Of a stretch of DNA of 64,000 bases, positions 44,854 to 55,219 are shown piece after piece. Made by a program: the position numbers and the translations under genes. The notes beneath the pieces were generated by a model. The model was not told where the DNA came from. It worked only from the letters and a program-made list of their open reading frames with translations, and searched no databases. Within the stretch, counting starts at the first letter, position 1; each line of letters begins with the position of its first letter. Source of the stretch: Haematobia irritans (taxonomy: Eukaryota > Arthropoda > Insecta > Diptera > Muscidae); contig NC_134400.1 of assembly GCF_050003625.1 (NCBI RefSeq), forward strand, positions 48,349,096 to 48,413,095, read 5' to 3'.

Positions 44854-45072
44854 CACCTAGACCTCGCTTTGCGTCGCAGATACGTTCCAAAAAAACACGA
44901 CGCAAACTGAAACGACGCAAAGTGAATTATGAGTTTCTGTGGCAAAGATTGGAGATAGATAAGAACGCAACTTCGAAAATCTAACGACGCAAAGTGAAAA
45001 CTAGTACTAATTCAGCAGCGACGCAACTTCGAAACAACGCAAAACGAAACGACGCAAAGCGAGGTCTAGGTG
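44854..45072. mobile_element. 219-bp MITE with 23-bp perfect inverted repeats
   Basis: Termini CACCTAGACCTCGCTTTGCG continuing to TCG at the left and the exact reverse complement at the right, flanked by TA (44852-44853 and 45073-45074). Removing it restores AAGTATATACAGTAAC as seen in reverse at 20310-20335. Inside, CGACGCAAA-type motifs recur at least five times. Non-coding. Confidence 0.9.
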
Positions 45073-45074
45073 TA

Positions 45075-46240
45075 TACAGTAACATAGTAAGTTCGGCCGG
45101 GGCTAATCTTAGATACCCACCACTATGAATCAAATATAATAGTTTACTTTGAAAACGTTTAGTCGTGGCGGGTTACTTGATAATATATAGAATTTCAGGG
45201 GGTTTGATGACAGATATTCTCCCAAGCAGATAAGTTCAACAAGTACGCTTCCCGAAGATAAATTTAAAGATTCTATCTATGAAGACTAGACCAGATTATG
45301 GATTTATAAGAACCAATTTTGTTTGAGTTTTAGAGAAAACATAACCATATCGTATAATTGATGAAAGAAAGCCTTGATATAAATCTTAAATTTGTAGATT
45401 TTTACCGCCATTATTTAAATGATTACGACGAGTAAAATCTGGAACTTTTACTTTCAGTTGCATGCAATTTTTATGATCAGTGCGCCTGCTATACCCTCAA
45501 GAAGTGAAATCGGTCTCTATCGATGCCTTACCAAATGGACCGGTAAAAATAAATGCGATACAGATTTTTGAAGGTCTAAGATACATTTACGGGCAAATCG
45601 GATAAAAACTACGGTTTCTAGAAGCCCAATGGGTCTATACCAAAACATGGCTCGATACACCCCATTTGCGACACACCTATTTGTGGTCCCAAAATACCTC
45701 TATATTTTCAATTTCTGGCAAATGTGATAGTTAGATACAGTTTGTAGACGCCCAAGAAGTAAAATCGGGAGATCGGTCTATATGGGGGCTATACCAAAAG
45801 ATGGACCAATATGCGTCAATTTTGCTACGCCAATTTTTGGTACTAAAATACGTCTAGATTTCAAGTTACAGGTAGATCGGATTGATAATACGGTTTGTAG
45901 AAGCCCAAGAAGTAAAATCGGGAGATCGATATATATGGGGGCTATACCAAAAGATGGACAGATACGCCCCATTTTTGCCATCGGGGGCTACACCAAAACA
46001 TGTACCGATACACCCCATGTTTGCCACACCTATTTGTGGTCCTAGAATACCTTTGGATTTCAAATTTCAAACAAATCGGATTCTAAATACAGTTTCTAGA
46101 AGCCCAAGAAGTAAAATCGGGAGATCGGTCTATATGGGGGCTATACCAAAAGATAGACCAATACGCCCCATTTGTGCCACTCCTATTTGTGGTCCTAGAA
46201 TACCTTTAGATTTCAAATATCAGGCAAATCGGATAGTAAC
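45075..46240 (-). mobile_element. HINE type B, 3' part (inverted duplicate of 19366-20340)
   Basis: 3' end at 45075-45135 (AGTAAGTTCGGCCGGGGCTA, ATACCCACCACTATGAATC), unique segment, then repeats with TATATGGGGG at 45779 and 45932 (153 apart) and at 46131 after a partial unit. It matches 19366-20340 in reverse throughout. Confidence 0.75.
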
Positions 46241-46346
46241 AAGTATATAGAGCAGTAAATTCGGCCGGCCCGAATATTAAATACCCATCACCATGAATCA
46301 AATATTAGGATTTCCTTCCCGAAGATAAATTTAAAGATTTTATATA
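46241..46346 (-). mobile_element. HINE type B 3' end, second copy, cut by a MITE-like repeat
   Basis: CAAGTATATAGAGCAGTAAA, TTCGGCCGGCCCGAA palindrome and ATACCCATCACCATGAATCA form a type B 3' end facing the same way as its neighbour. It is interrupted at a TA (46345-46346). Confidence 0.65.
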
Positions 46347-46800
46347 CACTGAAAAAAAATATTGTCGTGAGGCTAAAACTTTCATGTCCTTTAAATATGA
46401 ATGCAAATTTTGCTTAGCATGGAAGACGCATTTCTCTAATATAAAGTTTTTTCCTTGTTCAAAAGCCGATAAACTTTTCAATGAAGTCATATTGTCCTTA
46501 TAATTAAGTTATTTGGCTTAAAATGGTTATCATAACATGAAAGAAAAATTTGTTGGAGTAAGGTCAACTTGACTTTAATAATTCGGAAAAATTCTTTAAA
46601 TTTAATTAAATTGTCTTTAAATTTGTTGCCTTTTTGCAATAAATCGTTCAAAAATAGGACATGTTTTTCAACACTTTATTTTAAAGCCATTTTTACTTGA
46701 AACAAAGCATAAATTGTACTGGAAGTCGAGTCTGAATTTGGAAAATAAAATTGTCGTTAACTCGTTTTTAAAGGACTTGGGTGGGATATAAAGAAAAAAA
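46347..46800. repeat. AT-rich MITE-like repeat (CACTGAAAAA terminus)
   Basis: Begins CACTGAAAAAAAATATTGTC after a TA. It is the inverted copy of 39655-40055. The right end is not clear: type B HINE sequence does not resume, so the element or its flank is truncated. 46801-46975 holds nothing I recognise. Confidence 0.55.
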
Positions 46801-47557
46801 GCTGAAAAAACGAATAATTAAAATTTGCTTCCTTGAATCAAATACATAAAACCCAAATTTAAAAGAGAATTGTGTCTTAAAAGCATCCTTACTTGTATTC
46901 TCCGCTTCTTTGAGTCGGAATCAATACCAAAATTGTTAAACAGGAGACAAAATATTTGGAACCGGGCATGCTTTTTATACCCTCCACCATAGGATGGGGG
47001 GTATATTAACTTTGTCATTCCGCTTGTAACACATCGAAATATTGCCCTAAGACCCCATAAAGTATATATATATATATATTTTGGGTCGTGGTGAAATTCT
47101 GAGTCGATCTGAGCATGTCCGTCCGTCCGCCTGTTGAAATCACGCTAACTTCCGAACGAAAAAAGCTATCGACTTGAAACTTGGCACAAGTAATTGTTAT
47201 TGATGTAGGACGGATGGTATTGCAAATGGGCCATATCGGTCCACTTTTACGTATAGCCTCCATATAAACCATATAAACTTTGGTTTGCGGATCCTCTAAG
47301 AGAAGCAAATTTCATCCGATCCGGCTGAAATTTGGTACATGGTGTAAGTATATGGCCTCAAACACCCATGCAAAAATTGGTCGAAATCGGTCTATAATTA
47401 TATATATCCCCCATATAAACCGATCCCCAGATTTGACCTCCGGAGCCCCTTGGAAGAGCAAAATTCATCCGATTCGGTTGAAATTTGGTACGTTATGTTA
47501 GTATATGGTATCCAACAACCATGCATGAATTGGTTCATATCAGTCCATAATTATATA

Positions 47558-47836
47558 AGTTAACGTATGCTATATTAAAATAATGAAATGATGAGGACAG
47601 CAGTCAACGATATTGGAGTCAGCGTGTGAACAACAAAAGGTGAACATTCCCAGTCAAGTTGCTGACTAGGCATCAGGTTGCATGCGCGTGTTGGCAGTCT
47701 GAGGCGACGTATGATAGTTTACGATTTATTAAAACTAAGTCAGTATCCAAATATAATTAAATAAAGAAAGACGTATTGCATTCGGCAATACGCAAAACAT
47801 TTTTAAAAAAACAAATTGACAAATAATTTATTAATT
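47558..47836 (+). repeat. 5' LTR of the errantivirus
   Basis: About 279 bases, AGTTAACGTATGC to TTATTAATT. No TATA box is obvious; AAGTCAGTATCC near 47737-47748 contains an initiator-like TCAGT. An AATAAA lies near 47757-47763. Confidence 0.9.
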
Positions 47837-47853
47837 GGCGCCCGAGCAGGCGG
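47836..47853 (+). other. Primer-binding site, tRNA-Lys-like
   Basis: TGGCGCCCGAGCAGG directly follows the 5' LTR. It is close to the complement of the 3' end of animal tRNA-Lys (TGGCGCCCGAACAGG), with one mismatch in the first 15 bases. Confidence 0.7.
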
Positions 47854-48737
47854 ATCCTTAAACCGTATCCTTGAATGACACTAAGACTGTACCGTGGTGA
47901 CAGCAGTCATAAGGATTAATAAGGATCACACTCGAAACACAAGAGAACGCGGAAAAGACGCCCCGAAGTAACGTAAAGTAAAACGGAGTCCGTACAAAGG
48001 ACAGCGGCCGCGTTGTAGACTTTAAGTGGAGAAAATTAATTAAATAATTACAAGCTATCTAAAAGACAAACTTATTAAAGACTGGAATGTGAATCCAGCA
48101 AATGTAATTGTGTGGAAAAATAAATAATTGTGCTGAAGAAAGAAAAAATATCATAGAAATAATTACAAACTAAGTAAAAGACAAACTAATTAATGTGAAT
48201 CCAGTAATTGCTGTAATTGTCATGAAAAATAAATAATTGTGCTGAAAAATAAATAATTGTGCTGAAAGATAAAAATATTGTAGCAATAATTATAAATTAG
48301 TTAAAGTTGAAGAAAATTTGTGAAGGTTTATGAAAATTAAGATTTAGAAAAATGAAATTTATAAAAATTAAGATTTATGAAAATGCAAAATGTTAAGAAA
48401 CGATGAAAATCTGATCTGAATGTATTGTTGAAGATTTAAATCTAAAATCGAATTTCCGATAAAGAAAACCTAAACTAAAATCAATATGCTGAATACTCCA
48501 AAAGAGTTGCCATTAAATAACCGCACCTTTGACATTAAAATAAAAACCAGAATATGAATACCATAATTATTGGGTAAGTGAGCGAATTAATTTTACAAAG
48601 GATAAGAAACTTAAATTTTCAAAATTTTATTATTGTCTGATAAGATAATATTCTTGATTTTAATAGACTGAATCTCTAATAACTTCCTTTCCAAAATTAC
48701 CTGAACTAAAACCTTTCCTAAATCCTTTCCGAATCCT

Positions 48738-48769
<32 letters not shown>

Positions 48770-48783
48770 CAGTATGTCGGTAG
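47854..48783 (+). other. Long leader of the errantivirus
   Basis: About 930 AT-rich bases before gag with repeated AATAAATAATTGTGCTGAA-like units (48116-48265) and a run of about 24 A at 48749-48770. It probably holds the packaging signal and the splice donor for env mRNA; I cannot place them. An upstream ATG at 48774 opens a frame of only 28 codons. Confidence 0.5.
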
Positions 48784-50142
48784 ATGAGATCACAGAGAAA
48801 CTTAATGCGAGTCTACACTTTGGACCAACAGGAAGAGCAAATCAGGAATATTATTGTTGAGGTCATGAACGATAGGGATAGCGTCGTAAACGAGGAAGGG
48901 GAAGACCACCCAGTGGGCACTATCCGAATAGAAGAATTAGATAAAATTCCGGATATAGTGAAATCAATCAGGGAATTCTCGGGAAAACCAGGGGAGTTCT
49001 CTTCCTGGCGGAAGTCCGTTGAACGAGTGTTGGAATTATTTAGGCAATTGAGAGGAACGACGCGATACTATGCTATCCTCCATACAATTAGAACAAAGAT
49101 TGTGGGAGAAGCAGACGCGGCGTTGGACTCATACAGGACGCCTTTAGAATGGACGCAAATAAGGAAGTGCTTGATGATGCACTATTCCGACAAGAGGGAC
49201 ATTGGAACTCTTGAATACCAGATGTCGACAATGACGCAGGGCCACCGCACTATAACTGAATATTACCAAGCGGTCTATCAACATCTATCGCTGATTCTTG
49301 ATAAAGTAGCTTGTCTAGAACTAGATGACAGCAGCCTCTTTGCTATGACAAATGCGTATAGAGACAAAGCTTTGGATACTTTTATAAGAGGTTTAAGAGG
49401 GGATCTCCCTAAGCTCTTGAGCGTAAAGGAGCCTACATCTCTCCCACAAGCTTTGCAGCTATGCTTAAAGCTGGACAATATGAGTTATCGATTGAATCAT
49501 GCATATGGGCAAGCTCAAAAAACAGTTAGTACCAACCGGAATCCTGCAAATAATACCCACAAATTTTATCCACAATTGGCTCACACAGGGGGTGCAATGA
49601 GGCCATCTTTGCCACCAAGACCGCCCTTACCGCCAAGGAATTTTAATACGCAAATGCGGCAGCCGGATAAACAACAACTCTATCATGATGCGTATAATCC
49701 TAGGCAAGGACAATATAACCCGTATAGAAATCCTTATAGTTTTCTTCCTCAATCGAATACCCAAAAACCTGAACCGATGGATATAGATAGGTCCGTGCAA
49801 ACAAGACAGGTCGATTACATGAATCGACCACCTCCAAGATTTGCTGATAAAAGACCGCTAGGGTCATTTCAAGGACCGGCAAATAAAATCCAAAGAAACT
49901 TCCACTTAAATACGGGTAACTCTCCAGACCCGAGATGGGAGGTGGAAACCGGTGCTGAAATGCAAGACTATGGATATCAAGAGGGTGCTGTTGGAGGAGA
50001 AGTTGATATGGAAAATTACGCCGAAATTATGGATAGGGAATACGTCAATGAAATCTCGAATTATGGTAACGTTGGTATTGAAACCTCTGATAATGTTTTG
50101 GGGGACGAAGATCTTAAAGATGAACTTAATTTTTTTGTATAA
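48784..50142 (+). CDS. gag: Errantivirus Gag
   Basis: 452 codons, uninterrupted. The central part (FSGKPGEFSSWRKSVERVLE, LEWTQIRKCLMMHYSDKRDI, ITEYYQAVYQHLSLIL) is typical of retrotransposon capsid. The C-terminal third is Pro/Arg/Gln-rich (PSLPPRPPLPPRNFN) and, as in 17.6/297-type elements, lacks a CCHC zinc knuckle. It ends in an acidic tail. It would assemble particles in the cytoplasm. The start at 48784 is the first ATG in frame; a slightly earlier ATG at 48774 is in another frame, so the true N-terminus is uncertain. Confidence 0.85.
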   Translation: MRSQRNLMRVYTLDQQEEQIRNIIVEVMNDRDSVVNEEGEDHPVGTIRIEELDKIPDIVKSIREFSGKPGEFSSWRKSVERVLELFRQLRGTTRYYAILHTIRTKIVGEADAALDSYRTPLEWTQIRKCLMMHYSDKRDIGTLEYQMSTMTQGHRTITEYYQAVYQHLSLILDKVACLELDDSSLFAMTNAYRDKALDTFIRGLRGDLPKLLSVKEPTSLPQALQLCLKLDNMSYRLNHAYGQAQKTVSTNRNPANNTHKFYPQLAHTGGAMRPSLPPRPPLPPRNFNTQMRQPDKQQLYHDAYNPRQGQYNPYRNPYSFLPQSNTQKPEPMDIDRSVQTRQVDYMNRPPPRFADKRPLGSFQGPANKIQRNFHLNTGNSPDPRWEVETGAEMQDYGYQEGAVGGEVDMENYAEIMDREYVNEISNYGNVGIETSDNVLGDEDLKDELNFFV

Positions 50143-50153
50143 GGAGTTCCTCG

Positions 50154-53100
50154 TTGCCATTCTTTTCAGTAACAGCGAGGAACGGCCATCAATTAAGATT
50201 TCTAGTAGACACGGGAAGCAATAAAAACTATATTAAGCCTAGTCTGGTAAGCAGCCCTAAACAAAACAGGGATTTTTTTTCGGCAAAAGCAGTAAAAGAG
50301 GAAATAATTGTGTCACAGCATGTTTACCTAGATATATTTGGGGGAAGGACAAGACCACTCCAATTTTTCCTATTACCAGGATTACAAACGTTTGATGGTA
50401 TTCTGGGCAATGACTCAATGAGGGAACTTTCTGCAGTTATCTATACCAAGGAAAATTACCTTACTCTTGAGGGAGTTGGCAAAATACCTACCAGCCAATA
50501 CATTTTTCAAGACGTCAAAAATATTGAATTGAGACTAGCACACTTACCAGAATGTCAGACTAATGAATTAAAGGACATTGTTAGAAGGCACAGTAATTTA
50601 TTCTTGGAACCGGAAGAGAGATTGACGTACACTACCAAGGTTGTCGCGGAAATCAATACCACCAACAACACACCTACCTATACGAGAAACTACCCATATC
50701 CGCATGCCTTGAGAGAGGTGGTAGATGCGGAAATAAGAAAACTGTTAAACGATGGTATAATAAGGCCATCCCGCTCTCCGTATAATTCACCGATATGGGT
50801 GGTACCAAAAAAAGAAGACGCATCAGGAAAAAAGAAGTATAGGGTAGTAGTTGATTTCAGGAAACTGAATTCGGTAACGGTACCTGACAGATACCCTATA
50901 CCGGAAATTAGTGAGGTTCTGGCCAATCTAGGAGGGAATAAAGTTTTTTCTGTGGTAGACCTGAAAAGTGGTTTCCACCAGATACCGCTTAGACAGGAAG
51001 ATATGGAAAAAACTGCATTTTCCATCAGCAATGGGAAGTTCGAGTTCACTCGGCTTCCATTTGGCCTTAAGAATGGTCCATCCATATTCCAGAGAACATT
51101 GGATGATATACTTCGAGAGTTTATTGGCAAGACATGTTACGTCTACATTGATGATATCATAATTTTTAGCAAAGATTATGAAACTCATCTTAAACACATC
51201 GAGGAAATTTTTACAACCTTGCAACGTGCTAATATGAAGGTCCAATTGGACAAATGTGAATTTTTTAAGAATCAGGTAGAATTCCTCGGGTTTGTGGTGT
51301 CAGCGGAGGGTGTTAGAACAAACCCGAAAAAGGTAGAGGCCATTGTAAATTTTCCATACCCGAGTAATCTCCGTGAATTACGTTCACTTCTCGGTCTCTT
51401 TAATTTTTATCGAAGGTTCATTAAGGGGTTTGCTGAAATGGCAAAACCTCTCACGAATTTATTGAGAGGAGACAACGGTAAAGTTACCAGGAATGAGTCT
51501 AGAAAGATTAAGATATTCTTGACCAACACGGAGAAAACAGCGATTGACTCATTGAAGAATGCATTGGTATCGCCTGAGGTGGTACTGGCATACCCGGATT
51601 TTGAGAAAGAATTCCACCTGACGACCGATGCCTCAAACAAAGCCATTGGGGCGGTATTAAGTCAGGAGGGGCGACCTGTAACGTTTATATCCAGAGTTTT
51701 ATCTGAAGAGGAGGAACACTATGCCACCAACGAAAGGGAGATGCTGGCAATAGTGTGGTCACTCTACAATTTGCGAAGTTACTTGTATGGCACAGCGAAA
51801 GTGGTGATACACACGGATCACCAACCACTTACTCATGCCCTTAGCAACAAAAATGCTAATGCGAAAATGAAACGGTGGAAAGCCATACTAGAAGAATACA
51901 ATTACGAAATTCGCTATAAACCCGGAAGTACAAATGTAGTGGCAGACGCTCTGTCTAGACCCCCGACTACAAATGTCTACACCCTGAGTGGCACGATGCA
52001 TAGTGGCGAAAGCTCTGCCGAGGATTTAATTCCCAGTGTGGAAATCCCGGTGAACGCCTTCAAGAACCAACTGCTCCTAACAATAGGTGATGAGACATCG
52101 TATCAGTTTAAGATAGTATTTCCTGGGTATCATAGGCATACAATCATGGAACGTGAATTTAATGATGTAAACCTTCTGGCACTACTGAAGGGATATTTGA
52201 ACCCCTCAGTTATAAATTGCATAAAAGCGCCAGAGAGAATAATGGGTGTAATACAGAGGTTGTATCCGAGTCATTTCGCTAATATAAAAGCCCGCTTCAC
52301 ACAGAAAGTGGTGGAAGATGTCACGTCGGAAACCATGCAGGAGGGCATTATAATCGATACACACAAACGTGCGCATCGAAATGCAGTCGAGAATAGATCA
52401 CATATCCTGGAAAGATACTACTTCCCTAGCATGTTAGCCAAGGTGAAGAGGATAGTGAAACTTTGCAGCGTATGTAAGGCATCCAAATATGATAGACACC
52501 CAGAAGACCCGAAGCTGAACAAGACTCCTATACCATCATATCCTGGTCAGGTAGTGCATATAGACATTTTTTCAACTGACAAGAAATTAATTATGACCTC
52601 TTTGGACAAATTTTCAAAATATGCACAGGTGAAAATTTTAAACGGAAAGTCAATAGAAGAAATACGAAGACCCCTACGCGACCTTATATTTTTCTACGGA
52701 GTTCCTAAAACGATAGTGATTGATAATGAAAAATCCCTGAATTCCGCTTCAATTCTTTTTATGATGAAAGACGAGTTAGGAATCGAAGTTTTTTTTTTAT
52801 CGTAGTGAAGCCAATGGGCAGGTGGAGAGATTCCACTCCACTCTTGCGGAATTGATGAGATGTTTAAAGCATGAAGGAATTTGCCGCGATTTTGAGGAAC
52901 TTCTTGAAAGGGCAGTGAACGAGTATAATCACTCGATTCATTCGACCATCGGAAGGAAGCCAGTAGATATCTTCTTTGGTAGAACGGTAGATTTTTCACC
53001 AGGAAGTTATGAACGGACTAGGGAATCTAATCTTGAGAAAATTAAAGAAAAGCAGAAAAAGGACCTAAAATTTCATAACAAAAAGAAAACCGATAATAAG

Positions 53101-53259
53101 GAATTTTTACCAGGACAGGTTATTTACGTTAAAATAAACAAAAGATTAGGGACAAAACTGACGGACAAATATAAAGAGGAAATAGTGAAAGAAAATAGAA
53201 ATTCTATAGTAGTCACCCAGAGCGGAAGGGTGGTGCACAAGAAGCACATAAGGAACTAA
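50154..53259 (+). pseudogene. pol: Errantivirus Pol, frameshifted in integrase
   Basis: Frame -1 relative to gag and open from before 50154 without an ATG, which fits expression by -1 frameshifting. Domains: protease (FLVDTGSNKNYI, about residue 19); RT with VVDFRKLNSVTVPDRYPIPE and YIDD at residues 331-334; RNase H (TTDASNKAIGAVLSQ, NEREMLAIVWSL, HTDHQPLTHAL); integrase zinc domain (HKRAHRNAVENRSH...CSVCKASK) and first two core aspartates (HIDIFSTDK, VIDNEKS). At the T run 52791-52799 the frame is lost. The next frame (52805-53259) carries the glutamate motif (NGQVERFHSTL) and the C-terminus. The indel separates the catalytic residues of integrase. Confidence 0.88.
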
Positions 53260-53263
53260 TAAA

Positions 53264-54792
53264 ATGGAAATATTTACAGGTTTCTAGTACTCGTAAGTCA
53301 AGTTTTCGGAGAATTTCGAATTCTTGACTACTCAAATTCCAGATTGGTGGAGATCGATATTGGGCTGGCACAGGTCCAAACAGGAACATTTAAGTTAGTG
53401 CACATGTTCGAGTTGGAAAATTATAGAAAAATAACAGAGGAATTGGAGGACACTATCAAGCAGAACATAGGAATTCAACATCCCATCCTTCCCTTCCTTA
53501 ACCATTACCTCACTCAAATTAAATCCTGCATTTCCCGATTAAAACCACAGATTCGGCCAAAAAGATCCTTGGACTTCTTAGGAAGCGCATGGAAATGGTT
53601 AGCAGGAACGCCAGACCATCATGACTTTAACGTCATCCAAGAAAAAATAGACAATGTTTTGGCAAATAACAATAATCAAATCATAATTAATCAATTATCC
53701 ATTGAAAAATTAAATTCGATCACAAACATTACAAACAAAATAATTAAAGAAATAAAAACTTACAAAGAGAATACTGTGGAAAAAACAAATGAGCTAAAGT
53801 ATAGATTGGAAATCATAAAGGAAGAAATTTTCAATATAGAATTCGCCATTGAATGGGCAAAAGCTAATATAGTAAACTCATTTGTATTCTCCAAGGTAGA
53901 AATAGAAACATTGGAAAATATTTTTAAAAAATCTGAAATTCCATTTATGTCTGTAGATGAATTGTTAAAATTTGCTAATGTAAGAGGAGCCACTAGTTCT
54001 GACACTGTAATTTATATTATAAGTATTCCAACTACCGATAACCAAAATTGTAGACACAGTCTAATTAAACCTGTAAAATTCAGAAATTCCATTTATAAAT
54101 TAAAATTTAACGAAATCTTAAACTGTAAAAATGTAAAATTCGGAATAAAAAAGAAATGTAAACACTATGACTATTTAAATATTTGTGAATTAGATAATAT
54201 TGTAAAACTAGAAGACTCAGACTGCATAGCCCAACTACTAACAAGTAAACCATCATCCTGCACCACCACCAATAATGATGACATTCCATCCCTCGAAGAA
54301 GTTTAGGACGGACTGCTGTTTTTGAATCAGTTCGCGGGACAAATTATCAACAACGAGACCCCCATGTGGCTAAATGGGACATTTATCATCCACCACGCAA
54401 ACACTAACATATCAATAGATGGAAAATCATTTTTTACAACCCAAACCAACGGCCGGAAACCACTGCCCGCTTTGGTGCAACCTAAGAAGACAGAGGTCGA
54501 AGTGGAAACACTTTCACTAGAGATGATGAAGGCCATTGCAATAAAAAATACAAATTTCATACAGAGGCAGAAACAGAACGAAGAAATTTACCTAAGCACT
54601 GGAGCAATAATAATTATCGCTATTATCATAACTATTATGATAATCTTAAGAAAATACCGGCAACACAAAATCCATAGAGAAAACAACATAACCGAAACTG
54701 ATAATAAAATAGATGAAATCACCATTGATGAGCCAGCAATTACCAAAACTAGCAAAAAAGTAAAAAGTCTGAACAATATTCCATTTTTCTAA
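53264..54792 (+). pseudogene. env: Errantivirus Env (F-like envelope), with an in-frame stop
   Basis: Main frame 53344-54303, then TAG at 54304-54306, then the same frame to 54792. Upstream of 53344 the frame is open and hydrophobic (FLVLVSQVFG, signal-peptide-like), but the ATG at 53264 is in a different frame; a lost base or a spliced start could explain this. A furin-type site RPKR is encoded at 53554-53565, followed by the conserved LDFLGSAWKWLAGTPDH segment of errantivirus and baculovirus F-like env. Helical stretches follow. A transmembrane segment of about 16 hydrophobic residues lies at about 54600-54650 with a short basic/acidic tail. The stop removes the membrane anchor, so this copy should not make a functional envelope. 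Confidence 0.88.
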
Positions 54793-54817
54793 TTTCATAC
54801 GAGGACGTATGAAATTT

Positions 54818-54828
54818 AAAGGGGGAGG
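54818..54828 (+). other. Polypurine tract
   Basis: AAAGGGGGAGG directly before the 3' LTR, the expected priming site for plus-strand synthesis. Confidence 0.8.
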
Positions 54829-55106
54829 AGTTAACGTATGCTATATTAAAATAATGAAATGATGAGGACAGCAGTCAACGATATTGGAGTCAGCGTGTGA
54901 ACAACAAAAGGTGAACATTCCCAGTCAAGTTGCTGACTAGGCATCAGGTTGCATGCGCGTGTTGGCAGTCTGAGGCGACGTATGATAGTTTACGATTTAT
55001 TAAAACTAAGTCAGTGTCCAAATGTAATTAAATAAAGAAAGACGTATTGCATTCGGCAATACGCAAAACATTAAAAAAAAACAAATCGACAAATAATTTA
55101 TTAATT
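54829..55106 (+). repeat. 3' LTR of the errantivirus
   Basis: 278 bases, almost identical to 47558-47836 (a few substitutions, for example GTATCC/GTGTCC, and small A-run differences). Followed by the TATA duplication and HINE sequence. Confidence 0.9.
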
Positions 55107-55219
55107 TATATAGCCCCCATATAAACCGATCCCCAGATTTGACCTCCGGTGCCTTTTGGAGAAGCAAAATTCATCCGATCTGATTGAAATTTGGTACGCG
55201 CTTTTACTATATGATATTT

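Larger units (their letters stand above)
47558..55106 (+). mobile_element. Errantivirus-type endogenous retrovirus (gypsy/17.6 group)
   Basis: 7.5-kb plus-strand element: LTRs 47558-47836 and 54829-55106, a TATA target duplication (47554-47557 and 55107-55110), gag, pol in the -1 frame, and env. TATA targets, LTRs beginning AGTTAACG rather than TG, and a third ORF encoding an F-like env are typical of insect errantiviruses. Pol has a frameshift in a T run and env an in-frame stop, so this copy is defective although the LTRs are nearly identical. Confidence 0.92.
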
